Assembly (NCBI GenBank): GCA_964547905.1
Contig: CAZJPN010000087.1
Location: 1-32,848 of the forward strand
Length of the DNA stretch: 32,848 nucleotides
DNA from: JAJYLM01 sp964547905
GTDB lineage: Bacteria; JAMCPX01
Direction: 5' to 3'
The position numbers and the translations under genes are program-made. Shown here piece by piece: positions 1 to 8,522 of this stretch. Every line of letters starts with the position of its first letter. The first letter of the stretch is position 1. The notes under the pieces are model-generated. The model saw only the letters and a list, made by a program, of their open reading frames with translations. It had not been told where the DNA came from and searched no databases.

Positions 1-134
1 TGGTATAAACCGACTTCCTAAAATCGATTTTAAACGCTCTTTATTTATCAGTTGATACCAAACCATACACCATTCTTACCTATTAATTTTTTTCTAATAT
101 CAATTTTTATCTTCCTTATACACAATTTTCTGAG

Positions 135-1217
135 TACACCCGGCTTGGAGCGGTCAGATTGATGGAGTACTTAAAAGCGTATACCGGTGACGGCAAGAGG
201 TTCTACGGCGTCGCATCTGAATATGTGAACATTACGCATAGACGGCTGCAGTACAGCCTCGGCAGGAAGAGGATAGACCGCTTCATAGCTACCGGAGGGA
301 ATATAGACAGTATAATCTGGCTTATTGACCAGACCGGCTGGGGAAAGATTGAATAGGAGAACGGTGTAGCACGGTTGGGATGTGACCTGCTGCGAACGGT
401 AATCAAAAAATTGGCCCGGTACAGCGTACAGGAAAGGATTGAAAAGCTCAGACTTCGCCCTGACAGTGCCGATGTCATCGTGCCTGCAGCAATCGTATAT
501 GAGAGCTTTGCCAGAATGGCAAAGGTAAACTCTATTTATGCGCCCGGAGTCGGTGTACGTGACGGTCTTGCGATTGAACACTTCAATAGCAATGAAAGGT
601 CGTATAAAGTGGAAAAGCACAGCCAGCTTATTTCCGCTGTACGCGCACTCGGTAAAAAGTATGAATTAAATTGGCTCCATGCAACGAACGTGACATCGTA
701 TTGTCTGGATCTGTTTGATGCGCTGAAGAATATCCACATGCTCGGAGATCGGGAACGCCTGTTGATCGAGATGGCGGCATACCTGCACGATATCGGTTAT
801 TTTGTGGGTATACCGCACCATCACAAACACTCGCATTACCTGATAACGGAGACGAACATCATGGGCCTTTCTCGTCAGGACATCGTCCTCATTGCAAATG
901 TGGCAAGGTATCACCGCAAGTCGTTTCCAAAGGAACAACATGGAAATTTCAAACCTCTGACACGGCAAGAAAAGGAGATCGTCATAAAACTCGCGTCGAT
1001 CCTGCGGATAGCTGAAGCTCTTAATAGGGAGCACCTTGAAAAGAAAATGCCTTTATCGATCAATCTGGGGAAGGGCAGCCTGGTTATAGGCCTTCCAGGC
1101 TACAGGAGACTCGAACTCGAACGGCTGGCAATATCTTCAAAAGGGAAACTCTTCACCAGGACATTCGGATATCGGATCGAAGTGACGAAGTACAAAAGGG
1201 AAGGAGACAGGGTATGA
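135..1217 (+). pseudogene. Ppx/GppA phosphatase with C-terminal HD domain, truncated and stop-interrupted
   Basis: Family role: exopolyphosphatase or pppGpp phosphatase of the ASKHA fold. The frame becomes Ppx-like at about 135 with LGAVRL, followed by IDRFIATGGNID. It then meets an in-frame TAG at 354-356 and continues in the same frame with RLRPDSADVIVPAAIV and PGVGVRDGLAIEH, the typical end of the Ppx core. The C-terminal part is an HD-type domain (AAYLHDIGYF, then HHHKHSHYL). The N-terminal ATPase half, including the phosphate-1 loop and most of the GGGS region, is missing. Upstream of about 130 the DNA is AT-rich and does not look coding, so the 5' end is probably deleted. The stop TGA overlaps the start of the next gene (ATGA at 1214-1217), showing it was the first surviving gene of an operon. 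The family call is secure; loss of function is inferred from the missing N-terminus plus the stop. Confidence 0.85.
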
Positions 1218-1919
1218 TAAAAGATCAAAAAACCGGCGGCTAACTTCCGGGAAAGCTGATCGTAGTCGAGGGGATTGACGGTTCAGGAAAGTCGACCCAG
1301 ATATACCTCCTCAAGCGGTGGCTGGAGATAGAGGGATATACGGCAGTTTTTTCAGAGTGGAATTCTGCGGCTGTTGTGAGATCGGCAATCAAGAGAGGGA
1401 AAAAGAAGCTCCTTCTCACGCCTCTTACATTTTCCCTGATACACGCGATCGATTTCTCCGATCGTTATGAGAAACAGATACTGCCGCGTCTTCAGGCCGG
1501 GTATATAGTACTTTGCGACCGGTATATATATACAGCCTTCGCAAGGGACACGACCAGAGGGTGTGACCCTGAATGGGTACGGAAGCTGTACTCTTTTGCG
1601 GTTATACCGGACATCACGTTCCTTTTCGACATTAATGTAAGTATCGGGTAGACAGGATACTGAAGAGCCGGCCGAACCTTAAGTACCACGAGGCTGGAAT
1701 GGACATGAACCTCTCGCCCGATCCGGTCGAATCGTTCAAGATCTTTCAGAAGATGATCTCCGAAAAATATAAGAACATAGCTGCGATGTAAATTTTCAGA
1801 TCATAGATGCTGCCCTGAATATAGAGGATCAGCAGAGCCAGATCCGCACTATGGTATCAGAAAAAATCAATTTAAGCGACTTCAAATTCAATTCAAAGAG
1901 GTTGTACCATGCCCAATAA
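1214..1919 (+). pseudogene. Thymidylate-kinase-like protein, first copy, multiply broken
   Basis: A P-loop nucleoside monophosphate kinase of the dTMP kinase family. From ATG 1214 the frame hits TAA at 1241-1243 (codon 10). It then reads GKLIVVEGIDGSGKSTQ (intact Walker A), the LID/DRY region LCDRYIYTAFARD and IPDITFLF. A frameshift near 1640-1648 moves to another frame, giving DRILKSRPNLKYHEAG. A second shift near 1785-1791 moves to a third frame, which continues NFQIIDAALNIEDQQSQ and ends at TAA 1917-1919. Summed, the pieces give roughly 230 residues, slightly longer than housekeeping Tmk (about 210). The next paralogue starts at 1909, inside the 3' end, so the two were probably translationally coupled. 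This position between a Ppx and a CHAD gene suggests a polyphosphate-linked role rather than essential dTMP synthesis (inference). Confidence 0.85.
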
Positions 1920-2605
1920 AAAATTTTACGGTGCAGGTATCCCAGACGTCGATTCCGGACAGCTCAAAGGAAAGTTAATCGTTGTCGAGGGTGCCGACTG
2001 CTCAGGCCGCAGCACCCAGGTCGAACTCCTCCGAGAGCACCTGGGAAAAAGCAGGACATGCAGTGGAAAATGTAGGACTGAGGCGTTCTGCGCTTATCAG
2101 CCAGGAACTGGAACAGGTCAAGAATACCAAAGAAATCAGCCCAAGGACCATGAGCCTTTTCTCTGCAACTGACTTTGCTGACCAACTCGAGAACAAAATA
2201 ATACCTGCACTGCAGGCAGGTTTCATCGTGGTAGCCGACAGATATATCTATACGTTAATGGCACGGGACATTGTAAGGGGAGAAAATCCGGAGTGGTTAC
2301 AGTCGCTCTACGGGATTGCACTCATACCCGATATCGTCTTTTTTCTAAAGATTAAACCGGAGAGACTGGTAGGAAGAACATTTACCAAGTACGGGATTTT
2401 CAGCCATTGGGAATCCGGTATGGACCTGCATATATCCCGCGAATGATATCACTGCTTTATTGGATACCAACGGAGGCTGAATATGCAGTTCAGCCTGATC
2501 AGCAGCAAGTACAATTTTCATATTATCAACGGAAACCGCTCGGTGAAGCTGAGCTCTGCCGAGATCTGCAGAGAAGTGGACGACTTTCTTGGGCAGCATG
2601 GATGA
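1909..2605 (+). pseudogene. Thymidylate-kinase-like protein, second copy with variant P-loop, broken
   Basis: Paralogue of the preceding gene. From ATG 1909 it reads GKLIVVEGADCSGRSTQ, where Cys replaces the usual Gly and Arg replaces the Walker A Lys. A frameshift in the A-rich run near 2042-2052 is needed to continue into GHAVENVGLRRSAL, FSATDFADQLENKI and VVADRYIYTLMARD, closely matching copy 1. An in-frame TGA at 2444-2446 interrupts the frame between SGMDLHISRE and FIGYQRRLNMQFSL. The remainder (YNFHIINGNRSV) ends at TGA 2603-2605, overlapping the CHAD start (ATGA). Conservation of the body despite the changed P-loop suggests a divergent, possibly non-canonical kinase before decay. Sure of family and breakage; substrate unknown. 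Confidence 0.85.
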
Positions 2606-3110
2606 ACCCCCAAAATGCATTTTACTTGAAGAAGACCGCTGAGGATGAATCAGTTTTCCCGAGAATTACCGAAAGCTCATTGAAGACAGACTTGCCGAAC
2701 GCTGCAGGGATTTCCAGAAACAGTACCGTTTGACCTCAAAGCATATCAGCAGGAACCTGGTGCATGATCTGAGGATCTCGATACGTCGTCTGACAGTAGT
2801 CCTCAAGCTCCTGAATAATCTCGAGGGATCAAAGAAACTCCGCACCGCAATATCCGACCTCAAGCTGCTCATGAAGGAGCTTGGGCCGCTCCGCGACATA
2901 CAGGTATTCCTGAAATGGCTTGACCGTTTCTCTTCAGAATCCGGGGACCGCCACCGGGAGATAAGGGATCTGTGGATGGAGGAAGAAAAGCAGCTCCCCG
3001 GGTATACTTGAAAATCTGGCGTAGGCAGCAATAACAGCCAAAAGCGGTTTCTTCTCCAGGGCATTCAGTCTTCCAGTAAGGATAATCGAACGAAAAACAA
3101 GTATACTTTA
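2602..3110 (+). pseudogene. CHAD-domain protein, frameshifted and truncated
   Basis: CHAD domains are histidine-rich helical domains that bind polyphosphate and locate to polyP granules. The frame starts at ATG 2602 with AFYLKKTAEDESVFP. It shifts near 2660-2665 into ENYRKLIEDRLAERC, then continues NLVHDLRISIRRLTVVLKL and LGPLRDIQVFLKWL, the conserved His/Arg helices of CHAD. This frame ends at TGA 3009-3011. A further shift gives ILENLA, a TAG, then a weak tail up to TAA 3109-3111. Intact CHAD proteins are usually 250-350 residues; here about 165 are recognisable, so the second half is also lost. Last gene of the decayed cassette. Confidence 0.8.
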
Positions 3111-3140
3111 ACCCGGGAAATGCAAGAGAAAAGTTTGTTT
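3108..3140 (+). repeat. 33-nt boundary repeat, copy 1
   Basis: Begins TTAACCCGGGAAATGCAA and is followed by a GAGAAAAGTTTGT-like stretch. The same 18 nt followed by a near-identical tail recurs at 31472-31504, about 3 mismatches in 33. Both copies sit exactly where a compositionally distinct + strand cassette ends, and the TAA stop lies inside the repeat. Confidence 0.75.
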
Positions 3141-3205
3141 ATTCGTTCGGGGCACCCACCGGGCACACAAGCGAAGCTTGGGTCAGAAGGGTCGCGCGAT
3201 CCGCC

Positions 3206-3235
3206 TGTAGGGGCATGGCATGTCATGCCCCTACA
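3206..3235. repeat. 30-bp palindromic repeat, copy 1
   Basis: Arms TGTAGGGGCATG and CATGCCCCTACA are perfectly complementary around a 6-nt centre with one mismatch. The same element, 27 of 30 identical, is found inside btuF at 23319-23348. Non-coding here. Confidence 0.8.
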
Positions 3236-3283
3236 ATACATCGGGGATTTGTTATAAACGAGGTTGAAGTCCTCTGTAAGGTC

Positions 3284-3355
3284 GTCATTGCGAGGAATGA
3301 AATGACGAAGCAATCTACAGGCATAGGGATTGCTTCATCTTCGGCTCGCAATGAC
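3284..3355. repeat. 72-bp nested inverted repeat
   Basis: Outer arms GTCATTGCGAG (3284-3294) and CTCGCAATGAC (3345-3355); inner arms GAAGCAATC (3307-3315) and GATTGCTTC (3328-3336). This is a widespread type of intergenic palindromic repeat. A degraded copy lies at 23135-23200. The block 3111-3425 holds only repeats; I see no gene in it. Confidence 0.8.
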
Positions 3356-3425
3356 AGGACAGTACTATTTTTTCTTTGCTTATATTCGAAGACTCCCTAT
3401 ATTTGACGCAGGGTTCTCACTCTGG

Positions 3426-3457
3426 AAAACGAATGGGGCAAAATATTGTCCCATTCG
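3426..3457 (-). terminator. Rho-independent terminator of the minus-strand gene run
   Basis: Read on the minus strand: stem CGAATGGG (3450-3457), an 11-12 nt loop, CCCATTCG (3430-3437), then a short T run (AAAA at 3426-3429 on +). It lies 12 nt beyond the stop of the O-antigen-ligase-type gene, as expected for the end of that transcript. Confidence 0.6.
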
Positions 3458-3468
3458 TGTAAACTTCG

Positions 3469-5973
3469 TTACTTCTTTTTCATTCCTTTAATCAGGTCTT
3501 TCAGCTTTTCTATTTCTTCATACTTGTTCATGATTTTTGGTCCCATAAGCCGTTTGAATTCTGGTGTGTCCTTTATCGGTGCGAATGACGGCTCTTCGAT
3601 AGCCGAGTACCTTAGCTCCGGCTTCATTTTTACTGCCTTTTTGAGGCTTTCCAATGCCTGGACGTTCCTGCCCTCAAGGACCAAACCAACCGCTCGATCA
3701 TACCATAAAATGGGATTATTCGGATCGATTTTCTTTGCCTTTTCGAAATATATATCTCCGGTCTTGAAGTCTCTTTGATAATAGTATGCCATTGCCATGT
3801 TTAACAAGCCGCCTTGAAACGCAGGATCCAGTTGCACGCTCTTTTCGTAATTTGCAAGCGCATCTTTATAATCACCCTTGAGGAACATTGCATTCCCGAT
3901 ATTATAATAAGCATCTTTATCTTTGGGGTTGAATTTCAACTGAAGGTCTGCGACTTTTATTACATCGTCAAATTTATTCAACCTGACATCACATGCAACA
4001 AGCTGATCGCCTATTTCACCAACAAGAGGAGGGAGGAAGTGCAGAGCCTTTTCGAAGTCAGGCACAGCCTTCGCGCAATTGTTCATTGCAAAATATGCCC
4101 CGCCTCTCAGCCTGTACGCAAGGCCGAAGTAAGGGCTGAGCTTTAGTGACTGGTCCAGGTCGGATATTGCCTGCTGCAGTTCACCGGTGTTAAACTCCAC
4201 GATAGCCCTGTGGAAGTAGTATATGTATTCGAATGGGTTCAATTTTATTGCGTCATTGAACTCTCTGATGGCGTCCGGGAAATCCCTCCTGTTCCTGAAT
4301 GCAACACCATCTTTGATATGGTTCTCCGCAACCGCTGTACGTCCCGCGTAAATGGGAAGTACAAAAACAGAGAACACACTAAGGCTGATGGCCACTATCA
4401 AAACAAGCTGTTTTAACGCAACCGGTATCCTGCCTTTTTTAGAAGGGTCCACAACAAGCAAGTATGCAGGCATTTGCGGTGCTGCAAGCCTCTTTTGTTT
4501 TCTCGCTTCCAACTGTCCATTGTCGTCATCGAAGCCCCTGTATACAACATCTGCCAGCGCTATGAGCCCCCAAAAATACATGCTCGAAGCAGGCTCCTGC
4601 AGCGGAAAGCTGAATACGGCAGCTATAAGAATGCCAATGATACCGCCGCCTATGGCAAGCGACAACAGGAATTTATCTTCATTCGCTATATTTTGTTTTG
4701 CAAGTTTTATGAGCTTTACCGCGATATTCAGCACAATCCACACAAATGCGATAAACCCTATAATGCCGAGTTCAGCAAGTATTTGCAGCCAGTCATTGTG
4801 TGATTCGGAAAACACCTGATACGTCTTTGATATGATCTGCTGAAGCTCCGATACCTGATATTTATGGATATCAACCTCAACCTGGCCAATACCCACGCCG
4901 AGTATTGGATGGTGCTTCCATGTATCGAATGTACTCCGCCATGCCATGAACCTGAAATTTATGGACGGGTCCTTTGTTTGAAGTTTCGACGTTAACAAAT
5001 CATACATATCTTTCAATATACCCGCGTGCGGCTCTTCGACATCCTTAACAGTCGAATACACTGCTGCAAATTGTTTTTTCTTTCCGAAATGTGTAACTGA
5101 AAGGATAGTACCGCCAATAAGCACGAGAAGAGCTAATGTTATTATAATAGATATTCTTTTTAGAATTCCCTTTGAAATCTCTGGAGCAGGAGATACTGCC
5201 TTCCGCTTAACAGATTGTACGGCAGATGTATCCTTCTGTTTTTTTAGTTTTATCCACTGGTATATCAAGAATCCCAATATGACAAGACTTGAAAGGATAA
5301 ACCCCATCCATGCTGCCCTTGCCTTTGTTAAGATAAAGTAAAAATATGACGGCACAAAGAGAAACAATAAGGCTGTTTTTGTTTCAATGTTGAATTCATC
5401 CATGGAGAACGCAAAGATTAAAAGCCCCATAAACCCTACCATCCACTCCGCAGAGAAATTGGTAAGCCCTATTGTGGATGATGGATCCTTCTCACCGTAT
5501 ATATCGTAGGGGCACGGCAGGATCTCGTAGAACTGCATGATCCCGTACATGGATACTATGAATACGGATATGGCCATTGCAATAATGATCCATTTTACGT
5601 GGCTCTTCTTTCTGACGTACAGCAGGGTAAAAAACCAGAAGAATATGTTTGCACCGAGCCTTATCATCATATCAACCGCTCTCCAGATGTCCGTTACGTG
5701 AACGAGATGCACAAACACGACACCGATCATGATAAGCATCGGGATCCAGAGAGATGTCTTTGGAAAGATCAGTTCCCGTCTATCAACAGCCCTTATCAGC
5801 CAGAGAAAGGTAAGGATCATGGTAACCGCTATAAGTACCGTCGTCTTTATCCATATAAACTCGTTGCCGAATTTCAAAAGCGGGATAACGAGAAAAGACA
5901 GGACAATGGTAGTAATACCTATTTTATCATAGAGAGTATCTGAATTTGCATGTGATACAGTATTTTCGGGCAT
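3469..5973 (-). CDS. O-antigen ligase/Wzy-family membrane protein with C-terminal TPR repeats
   Basis: An 834-residue inner-membrane protein. The N-terminal two thirds carries about ten or more hydrophobic segments, with a large periplasmic loop containing SESHNDWLQILAELG near residue 390. That motif marks the Wzy_C domain of O-antigen ligases and polymerases (WaaL/Wzy/PglL type). After the last membrane segment (near residue 530) come about five TPR units, such as AISDLDQSLKLSP, ALANYEKSVQLDP and FEKAKKIDPNNP. The expected role is transfer or polymerisation of lipid-linked glycan at the periplasmic face, with the TPR part binding a partner (family knowledge plus inference). The start ATG at 5973 has GGAGGAG six bases upstream. 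It lies 21 nt after aspS, so it is probably cotranscribed. No other glycan genes are nearby, so the acceptor (lipid A core or protein) cannot be told. Confidence 0.85.
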   Translation of the reverse strand: MPENTVSHANSDTLYDKIGITTIVLSFLVIPLLKFGNEFIWIKTTVLIAVTMILTFLWLIRAVDRRELIFPKTSLWIPMLIMIGVVFVHLVHVTDIWRAVDMMIRLGANIFFWFFTLLYVRKKSHVKWIIIAMAISVFIVSMYGIMQFYEILPCPYDIYGEKDPSSTIGLTNFSAEWMVGFMGLLIFAFSMDEFNIETKTALLFLFVPSYFYFILTKARAAWMGFILSSLVILGFLIYQWIKLKKQKDTSAVQSVKRKAVSPAPEISKGILKRISIIITLALLVLIGGTILSVTHFGKKKQFAAVYSTVKDVEEPHAGILKDMYDLLTSKLQTKDPSINFRFMAWRSTFDTWKHHPILGVGIGQVEVDIHKYQVSELQQIISKTYQVFSESHNDWLQILAELGIIGFIAFVWIVLNIAVKLIKLAKQNIANEDKFLLSLAIGGGIIGILIAAVFSFPLQEPASSMYFWGLIALADVVYRGFDDDNGQLEARKQKRLAAPQMPAYLLVVDPSKKGRIPVALKQLVLIVAISLSVFSVFVLPIYAGRTAVAENHIKDGVAFRNRRDFPDAIREFNDAIKLNPFEYIYYFHRAIVEFNTGELQQAISDLDQSLKLSPYFGLAYRLRGGAYFAMNNCAKAVPDFEKALHFLPPLVGEIGDQLVACDVRLNKFDDVIKVADLQLKFNPKDKDAYYNIGNAMFLKGDYKDALANYEKSVQLDPAFQGGLLNMAMAYYYQRDFKTGDIYFEKAKKIDPNNPILWYDRAVGLVLEGRNVQALESLKKAVKMKPELRYSAIEEPSFAPIKDTPEFKRLMGPKIMNKYEEIEKLKDLIKGMKKK

Positions 5974-5994
5974 TTTTTCTCCTCCGTCTCCTAT

Positions 5995-7776
5995 CTAAGC
6001 CTTAATGTTTTTCTTGATAAATAATTCTTTCAGTTGCTTATCGTCAACCTCCGACGGGGCATCCGTCAGCGGACACGTGCCTTTCTGGGTCTTTGGGAAT
6101 GGTATAACATCCCGTATGGATTCGGAGCCCGTCAGTATCATCACAAGCCTGTCAAGACCGAAGGCTATACCGCCGTGCGGCGGGGCACCGTACTGAAGAG
6201 CATCGAGCAGGAAACCGAACTTCGCCCGTGCGGATTCGTCCGATATGTTGAGCAGCCTGAACACCTTTGATTGGACCTCGCTATTGTGGATACGGATGCT
6301 GCCTCCGCCAACCTCTGTACCGTTGAGCACAAGGTCATAAGCCTTCGATCTGACCTTGAGCGGAGACTGTTCGAGTATTGCAATGTCTTCGTCTCTTGGC
6401 GAGGTAAAAGGGTGGTGGACAGAGTCATAACGTTTTTCTTCTTCATTGTACTCAAAAGCAGGGAAACCGGTTACCCATAATAATTTATAATCATCATCCT
6501 TTATAAGGTTGAGTTTTCTGCCGAGATGCAGTCTGAGGTTGGACATTGCATCATTGGCGACCTTTACGGAAATGTCTGCGACCGCAAAGATCGTGTCTCC
6601 GTTTTTCATGCCGAACACCTGTTTCAGGCTGTTCTTTTCTTCTTCTGACATGAACTTGTCGACCTGAGACGAAAGTGTACCGTCTTTCATCTTCAGCCAC
6701 ACAAGCCCTTTTGCCTGATACTGTTTGACGAACTGCTCAAGCTCTTCTATGTCTTTTCTTGAAAAGTCCTTTTCTGCTTTAATACCTTTTATAAGTCCCT
6801 TCTGTTCTACAGCCTGCTTAAAGACATTAAACCCGGTATTTTTGAAGACATCATTCAGTTCCACAAGCTCCATACCGAACCGCATGTCCGGCTTGTCGTT
6901 ACCAAACCGCCTCATTGATTCATCGTACGATAACCTGTAAAATGGCCTTGGTTGTTCCATACCTTTAAATGTTTTAAAGATCTTTACAAAGAGCCATTCC
7001 ATGATCTCCATCAGGTCCTCCATCTCGATAAAAGACATTTCAATATCGATCTGTGTAAATTCAGGCTGCCGATCTGCCCTCAAGTCTTCATCTCTAAAGC
7101 ACCGTGCGATCTGAAAATAACGATCGAACCCGGATACCATGAGCAATTGTTTGAACAACTGAGGAGATTGCGGAAGTGCATAAAACTTACCGGGGTTCAA
7201 TCTGCTCGGCACTAAAAAGTCTCTCGCGCCTTCCGGCGTACTCTTTGTAAGTATGGGTGTCTCAACGTCTATAAAACCTTCGGCATTGAGAAATTCTCTG
7301 ACAAGGTTGGTAATTTTATGGCGCATGATCAAATTGGATCGCATCTTCTCTCTTCTCAGATCGATGTATCTATACTGGAGCCTTGTCGTTTCATCGACAT
7401 CTACCTTTTCCTGGGCTACCGGGAATGGAGGGGTTTTTGCTTCATTCAGGATACGGAGTTCTTCGACCTCTGCTTCATAAAGTCCTGTCTTGATCTCTTT
7501 GTTCTCCGTGCCTTCAGGCCTTTCTCTCACACGGCCACGTATTAAAATTACATATTCAGGCTTGATAAACTTTGCTTTTTCATACGCGGATTTGTCGGTC
7601 TCGGGATTAAACACAACCTGAACAATACCTTCCCTATCCCTGAGATCCGCAAATATCAGTCCGCCGTGATCCCTTCTCCTGTGAACCCAGCCCATTAGTA
7701 TAACTTCTTTTCCGATGTGCGTCGAAGAAATTTCCCCGCAATAACATGTTCTTTTTAATCCACCAAGAAATTCCAT
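5995..7776 (-). CDS. aspS: Aspartyl-tRNA synthetase, probably non-discriminating (Asp/Asn)
   Basis: A 593-residue class IIb synthetase of the bacterial type, normal length (about 590). An OB-fold anticodon domain is at the N-terminus. Then come TRLQYRYIDLRR, the flipping-loop region KSTPEGARDFLVPSR, LPQSPQLFKQLLM, motif 2 (RCFRDEDLRADRQPEFTQ), a bacterial GAD insertion, and motif 3 (GGIAFGLDRLVMIL). The anticodon-domain segment reads VHRRRDHGG, with His at residue 37, where E. coli AspRS has Leu30 and the non-discriminating Pseudomonas enzyme has His31. This predicts mischarging of tRNA-Asn followed by GatCAB amidation (inference). Start ATG 7776 has AAGGAG upstream. It begins 11 nt after the SPOR gene. 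Confidence 0.97.
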   Translation of the reverse strand: MEFLGGLKRTCYCGEISSTHIGKEVILMGWVHRRRDHGGLIFADLRDREGIVQVVFNPETDKSAYEKAKFIKPEYVILIRGRVRERPEGTENKEIKTGLYEAEVEELRILNEAKTPPFPVAQEKVDVDETTRLQYRYIDLRREKMRSNLIMRHKITNLVREFLNAEGFIDVETPILTKSTPEGARDFLVPSRLNPGKFYALPQSPQLFKQLLMVSGFDRYFQIARCFRDEDLRADRQPEFTQIDIEMSFIEMEDLMEIMEWLFVKIFKTFKGMEQPRPFYRLSYDESMRRFGNDKPDMRFGMELVELNDVFKNTGFNVFKQAVEQKGLIKGIKAEKDFSRKDIEELEQFVKQYQAKGLVWLKMKDGTLSSQVDKFMSEEEKNSLKQVFGMKNGDTIFAVADISVKVANDAMSNLRLHLGRKLNLIKDDDYKLLWVTGFPAFEYNEEEKRYDSVHHPFTSPRDEDIAILEQSPLKVRSKAYDLVLNGTEVGGGSIRIHNSEVQSKVFRLLNISDESARAKFGFLLDALQYGAPPHGGIAFGLDRLVMILTGSESIRDVIPFPKTQKGTCPLTDAPSEVDDKQLKELFIKKNIKA

Positions 7777-7787
7777 TTAGTCTCCTT

Positions 7788-8453
7788 CTATTGATCTACG
7801 CTTATGACACAGTTTCTAAGACCCTTTGGCGAAAGCCTTTGCTTTTCATAAACCTGTGCCCCTTCCCTTGTTTCGAAATGTCCAACCTTTACCCTGTACA
7901 ATCTTTTTCCATTCAATGTTATCGATTCTACCCAGGATGCCAGTTTGTACTTTTTTTTCAGTTCCGAATTCAAACGTTCTGCCTGCGTTATCTCTCGAAA
8001 TGCGCCGCATTGGATGCTGAATTTTCCTTTTGCTGCATTTACAGTCCTTTTCTTTTCTATTTTTTTTGTCTGTCTTTTTTCTGTTTTTACTTGTTTTCCG
8101 CCTTGTGTCAAAGACTTGTAAAACGTCAGTTCGGTATGTTTGGCAGCCGCTGTTGTCTGTGTTACAGCCTCCGCTGTTGCAGCGGCAGACCGGCCTGCTT
8201 CCGCAGGCTGTGTTACACCCTGTCCCGCAGCTTCCATAGTCTGCTGGGTGAAGACCACTGCATTTTGCGGCATACTACCCTGTGATGATGCAGAGGCTGA
8301 TTGTGATTCTTTAATCCCGGCGTTTTTGCCTAACACAAAGCCTATAATAAATACAAGTATAAGTATTACAATGGATGAAATTATCAGCATCACAATCTGT
8401 TTGTTATCCAATGTTATATTGTACTTTGGTTTTATCCTTTCCATATCTCTCAT
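7788..8453 (-). CDS. Membrane-anchored SPOR-domain protein
   Basis: A 221-residue bitopic protein. After a short cytoplasmic segment there is one membrane helix at about residues 18-41 (IVMLIISSIVILILVFIIG). A low-complexity Ala/Gln/Ser linker, a Lys/Arg-rich stretch and a C-terminal SPOR domain follow (KFSIQCGAFREITQAERL and LYRVKVGHFETREGA). SPOR domains bind denuded septal peptidoglycan and mark cell-division proteins such as FtsN, DedD and DamX. An in-frame upstream TTG at 8504 is possible, but ATG 8453 has GAGGAGG at ideal spacing, so I chose it. It sits between argS and aspS, 69 and 11 nt away, a common location for uncharacterised SPOR proteins. The exact division role is not known. 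Confidence 0.85.
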   Translation of the reverse strand: MRDMERIKPKYNITLDNKQIVMLIISSIVILILVFIIGFVLGKNAGIKESQSASASSQGSMPQNAVVFTQQTMEAAGQGVTQPAEAGRSAAATAEAVTQTTAAAKHTELTFYKSLTQGGKQVKTEKRQTKKIEKKRTVNAAKGKFSIQCGAFREITQAERLNSELKKKYKLASWVESITLNGKRLYRVKVGHFETREGAQVYEKQRLSPKGLRNCVISVDQ

Positions 8454-8522
8454 AATTACCTCCTCTTCATATCTTGAATGGAAATCCCCTTCCACTTCAA
8501 ACAAAATCCTCTCATATGATTT

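Noticed and set aside
159..356. Stand-alone 65-residue gene
   Set aside because: It is the middle of the Ppx/GppA frame, continuous in frame with 357-1217 apart from one TAG.
135..3110. Programmed frameshifting or stop-codon recoding in the polyphosphate cassette
   Set aside because: At least eight unrelated lesions, a missing N-terminus and no consistent slippery site make decay far more likely.
3284..3355. CRISPR repeat-spacer unit or tRNA-like structure
   Set aside because: It is a single nested inverted repeat, with no regular array and no tRNA landmarks such as a T-loop or CCA end.
4352..4819. 155-residue plus-strand ORF opposite the O-antigen-ligase-type gene
   Set aside because: Antisense shadow of a well-supported membrane protein gene; composition mirrors the real frame.
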